Source: Levilactobacillus suantsaiihabitans (lineage in GTDB: Bacteria > Bacillota > Bacilli > Lactobacillales > Lactobacillaceae). From it: a stretch of 64,000 nt of DNA. The position numbers and the translations under genes are program-made. Shown one piece after another: positions 61,510 through 64,000 of this stretch. The stretch's first letter is position 1. Each line of letters starts with the position of its first letter. The DNA is taken from assembly GCF_004745505.1 (NCBI RefSeq), contig NZ_RKLX01000008.1, forward strand, positions 56,538-120,537, read 5' to 3'. Under the pieces are notes generated by a model. The model had not been told where the DNA came from. It ran no database searches and saw nothing but the letters and a program-made list of their open reading frames with translations.

Positions 61510-63837
61510 ATGTCTAGTAACAATCAAACCCGACAGACGCGGATGAGCCGCAACGCCGAGCGTAAACCCAGCGGCCCCAAACAGCCGCACACGGGGTGGC
61601 GGACCTTCCGCCGCATTTTATTTGTCATCGTCGCCATCGTCGTCTTGGGCCTCTTGGCCGGGGCTGGCCTGTTTTTCTTCTACGCCCAAAGCGCCCCGAA
61701 GATCACCGCTGGCGCCTTGTCCAGTGACACCTCGACGCGAGTCTACGACGCTAACGGCCAGGTCATTTCCCGACTGGGCGCGCAAAACCGGAACTATGTT
61801 AAGAACAAAAACATTCCGGATACCCTGAAAAAGGCCGTCGTTTCCACCGAAGACCGGCGTTTCTACAAGAACAACGGGGTCGACCCGATCCGGATCATGG
61901 GGGCGGCCTTCGCCAACGTCACCGGCTCTTCACTGGGGATGCAAGGGGGCAGTACCCTGACGCAACAACTGGTCAAGCTGTCCGTCTTCTCGACGGCGGC
62001 GTCCGACCGAACCTTGAAACGCAAGGCCCAAGAAGCCTGGCTAGCGTTAAAGGTCGATCACGATTACTCCAAGAACCAGATTCTGGAATACTACATTAAC
62101 AAGGTGTACATGGGCAACGGCGTCTACGGTATGCAAACGGCCGCGCAATACTACTACGGCAAGACGCTCAAGCACTTGAGCCTCGCACAACTGGCCTTAC
62201 TGGCCGGCATGCCACAGTCACCGACCAACTATGACCCCACGACCTACCCCGCTTTAGCGAAGAAACGGCGGGACCTGGTCTTAGAGGCCATGGCCAAGAA
62301 CAACGTCATCACCGAAGCCCAGGCCCAACAAGCCGAGGCCACCAGCATCACCGCTGGGCTGACCAAGACGCACAAGTCGACCAGCACCAACCCCAAGACC
62401 ACCAAAGTGATCGACGCTTACCTCAAACAGGTCTACGCCGAGTTGAAGTCCAAGGGCTACAACACTACCACCGGCGGCTTGAAGGTTTACACCAACCTCG
62501 ATATGGGGGCGCAAAAACGCCTGTACGATATCGTCAATGGCACGGCTTACATCAGCTTCCCGTCCGACAAGTTCCAGGTCGGCTCGACCATCGTCAACCC
62601 GAACAACGGTAAGGTCGTCGCTATGATTGGTGGCCGGAAGACCGGTAACGTGACCTTCGGGTTGAACCGTGCCGTACAGACCGACCGTTCCAGCGCATCG
62701 ACGGCCAAGCCACTGATGGACTACGGGCCGGCCATCGAGCACCTCTACTACCCGACCTATGAACCCGTCAAGGATACGGCCTTCACCTATCCCGGGACCA
62801 ACAAGAACCTCTACGACTGGGACCGGCGCTACCAAGGGACCATCACCATGCGCAAAGCGCTGGTCGAATCACGCAACATTCCCGCCGTGCGGACGCTACA
62901 AAACGTCGGCATCAAGCGGGCCACGTCCTTCTTGGCTGGCTTAGGGATGACGTTTGACAAGACCCTGACGCTGCAAAACGGGATCGGCCTGTACATCTCC
63001 TCCGAACAAGAAGCCGCGGCCTACGCCGCCTTCGCCAACGGCGGGACGTACTACAAGCCTTACCTGGTCTCCAAGGTCGTCACCCAAGACGGCAAGGCCC
63101 ACAAGTACAGCTCGACCGGAAAAAAGGCCATGTCCGCCGCGACGGCCTTCATGCTGACGGACATGATGAAGGGTGTCATGACCAGTGCCAATGGTTCCGG
63201 GCGTTCAGCGGCCATTTCCGGGCTCTATCAGGCCGGGAAGACCGGGACGGACTCCTACCCTGACGATTACGCGAACAAGGTGCCAGACGGCGCAACCATG
63301 GACTCCTGGTTCACGGGTTACACCAAGAACTACGCCGTCTCCGTTTGGACCGGTTACGACAAGCAATTTGAGACCGGCCACTACGTCAGTGAGACGCAAA
63401 CGACCATTGCCCAAGAGATCTACAAGTACGAAATGTCCTACCTGGCCAGCAAGTCGACCAACACGGACTGGACGGCGCCTAGCACCGTGACCGAAACGAC
63501 CCAAAACGGGACCAAGGAATACTACATCACGGGTCACGCCGGCACGGTCGCCGACACCACGGCCACGAGTCAATACGGCTCGACCAACACCACCAGTTCG
63601 TCGGCCTACAGCAGTAATAGTCAGGTCACGACCAATTCCAACACCACGCAGGCCAGCTCCTCGACCACGGAATCCAGCACCAGCAAGGAATCCTCCAGCA
63701 CCGAGCAGACCCCGGGTGGCGGCAACGCGGGTGACGATGACGACAACACGACTAGCAACTCCACGTCGACTACGGAGTCCTCATCGGCCACCACGACCAC
63801 GCAAAAGAGCACCAAGACTAACGATAATGATGATTAA
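61510..63837 (+). CDS. pbp1A: Class A penicillin-binding protein PBP1a
   Basis: A 775-residue bifunctional peptidoglycan synthase. Cytoplasmic basic tail, membrane helix at about 38-60 (FVIVAIVVLGLLAGAGLFFFY), GT51 transglycosylase domain with STEDRRFYKNNGVDPIRI and GGSTLTQQLVK, and a transpeptidase domain with STAKPL (SxxK) and AGKTGTDSYP (KTG). The last about 110 residues are a Ser/Thr/Asn-rich tail. Sister of recU in the same transcription unit. ATG 61510 follows AAAGGAG. Confidence 0.95.
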   Translation: MSSNNQTRQTRMSRNAERKPSGPKQPHTGWRTFRRILFVIVAIVVLGLLAGAGLFFFYAQSAPKITAGALSSDTSTRVYDANGQVISRLGAQNRNYVKNKNIPDTLKKAVVSTEDRRFYKNNGVDPIRIMGAAFANVTGSSLGMQGGSTLTQQLVKLSVFSTAASDRTLKRKAQEAWLALKVDHDYSKNQILEYYINKVYMGNGVYGMQTAAQYYYGKTLKHLSLAQLALLAGMPQSPTNYDPTTYPALAKKRRDLVLEAMAKNNVITEAQAQQAEATSITAGLTKTHKSTSTNPKTTKVIDAYLKQVYAELKSKGYNTTTGGLKVYTNLDMGAQKRLYDIVNGTAYISFPSDKFQVGSTIVNPNNGKVVAMIGGRKTGNVTFGLNRAVQTDRSSASTAKPLMDYGPAIEHLYYPTYEPVKDTAFTYPGTNKNLYDWDRRYQGTITMRKALVESRNIPAVRTLQNVGIKRATSFLAGLGMTFDKTLTLQNGIGLYISSEQEAAAYAAFANGGTYYKPYLVSKVVTQDGKAHKYSSTGKKAMSAATAFMLTDMMKGVMTSANGSGRSAAISGLYQAGKTGTDSYPDDYANKVPDGATMDSWFTGYTKNYAVSVWTGYDKQFETGHYVSETQTTIAQEIYKYEMSYLASKSTNTDWTAPSTVTETTQNGTKEYYITGHAGTVADTTATSQYGSTNTTSSSAYSSNSQVTTNSNTTQASSSTTESSTSKESSSTEQTPGGGNAGDDDDNTTSNSTSTTESSSATTTTQKSTKTNDNDD

Positions 63838-63846
63838 CTGAATGAC

Positions 63847-63898
63847 AAACGCGCCCCCGCACCGGTCGATGGACCTGATGTGGGGGCGCGTTTTTTTG
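63847..63898 (+). terminator. Terminator after pbp1A
   Basis: AAACGCGCCCCC pairs with GGGGGCGCGTTT, followed by T residues. Confidence 0.92.
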
Positions 63899-64000
63899 GT
63901 TCTATGATATTTGGTGTTGATGGAGAACTCCATCGACGCCATTTTTGTATAAAAAAGAGGCATATCACCTCTGTGCTACAATCAAGTCGTCGAAACCAAT

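Noticed and set aside
63621..63963. Minus-strand frames opposite the PBP1a tail
   Set aside because: Low-complexity Val/Asp-rich translation mirrors the Ser/Thr/Asn-rich tail of PBP1a. The last one also crosses its terminator.

Overview
The window looks like chromosome from a GC-rich, probably heterofermentative member of the Lactobacillaceae (Levilactobacillus-like; genus is inference). The Firmicutes-type blocks gpsB-rnpB-ypsA-recU-pbp1A and lspA-rluD-pyrR, a WxL surface-protein cluster, AGGAGG-type ribosome binding sites and dense short operons all fit. No tRNA or 5S/16S/23S rRNA gene, CRISPR array or prophage was seen.

The left end appears to be the replication terminus. A 28-bp site at 6937-6964 matches the Bacillus subtilis XerCD dif site at about 24 of 28 positions as I recall that sequence. 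About 0.9 kb of gene-free DNA separates it from a XerS-type tyrosine recombinase gene. Directly before that gene (7837-7865) lies a weaker streptococcal difSL-like site. All genes left of dif (parC, LysR regulator, ppaC, secreted metalloprotease, msrB-msrA, NUDIX) point right. Most genes right of it point left, as expected for two replichores meeting here.

From about 10.9 to 17.3 kb is an accessory, AT-richer island. A decayed ABC transporter is followed by an imported-looking esterase/TetR pair, remnants of IS30, IS3 and SDR genes, one complete-looking IS200/IS605 element, a toxin with a frameshifted antitoxin, and an intact mazEF pair with a perfect 15-bp palindromic operator. The central part is bracketed by two ~172-bp direct repeats derived from the ABC transporter.

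From 17.8 to 34 kb: LURP-one protein, metallophosphoesterase, nth, a small-protein pair, a short MutS2 paralogue, a three-gene WxL surface operon, methyltransferase, VanZ, GtrA, a THF-riboswitch-controlled folT, DegV, and an MFS/phosphodiesterase pair whose second protein seems to start at an ATT codon.

From 34 to 48 kb: marR/rqcH divergent pair, then the operon lspA-rluD-pyrR-carA*-carB*. The two carbamoyl-phosphate synthase homologues have lost most recognisable catalytic residues, and CarB* is about 200 residues short. This is the most unusual system in the window. It is followed by an esterase, fhs, ebsA, an RNase H-like gene, an FAD oxidoreductase and a nitroreductase.

From 48 to 64 kb: M32 carboxypeptidase, TetR, CPBP protease, NUDIX/acyltransferase, amt with two GlnR boxes, an AraC/GyrI regulator, a two-gene unit encoding a 58-residue nine-cysteine metallothionein-like protein, and then the housekeeping block HIT, THUMP methyltransferase, rnpB, gpsB, ypsA, recU and pbp1A. 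A family of related intergenic repeats recurs at about 20.6, 26.5, 28.6, 36.6 and 43.7 kb.
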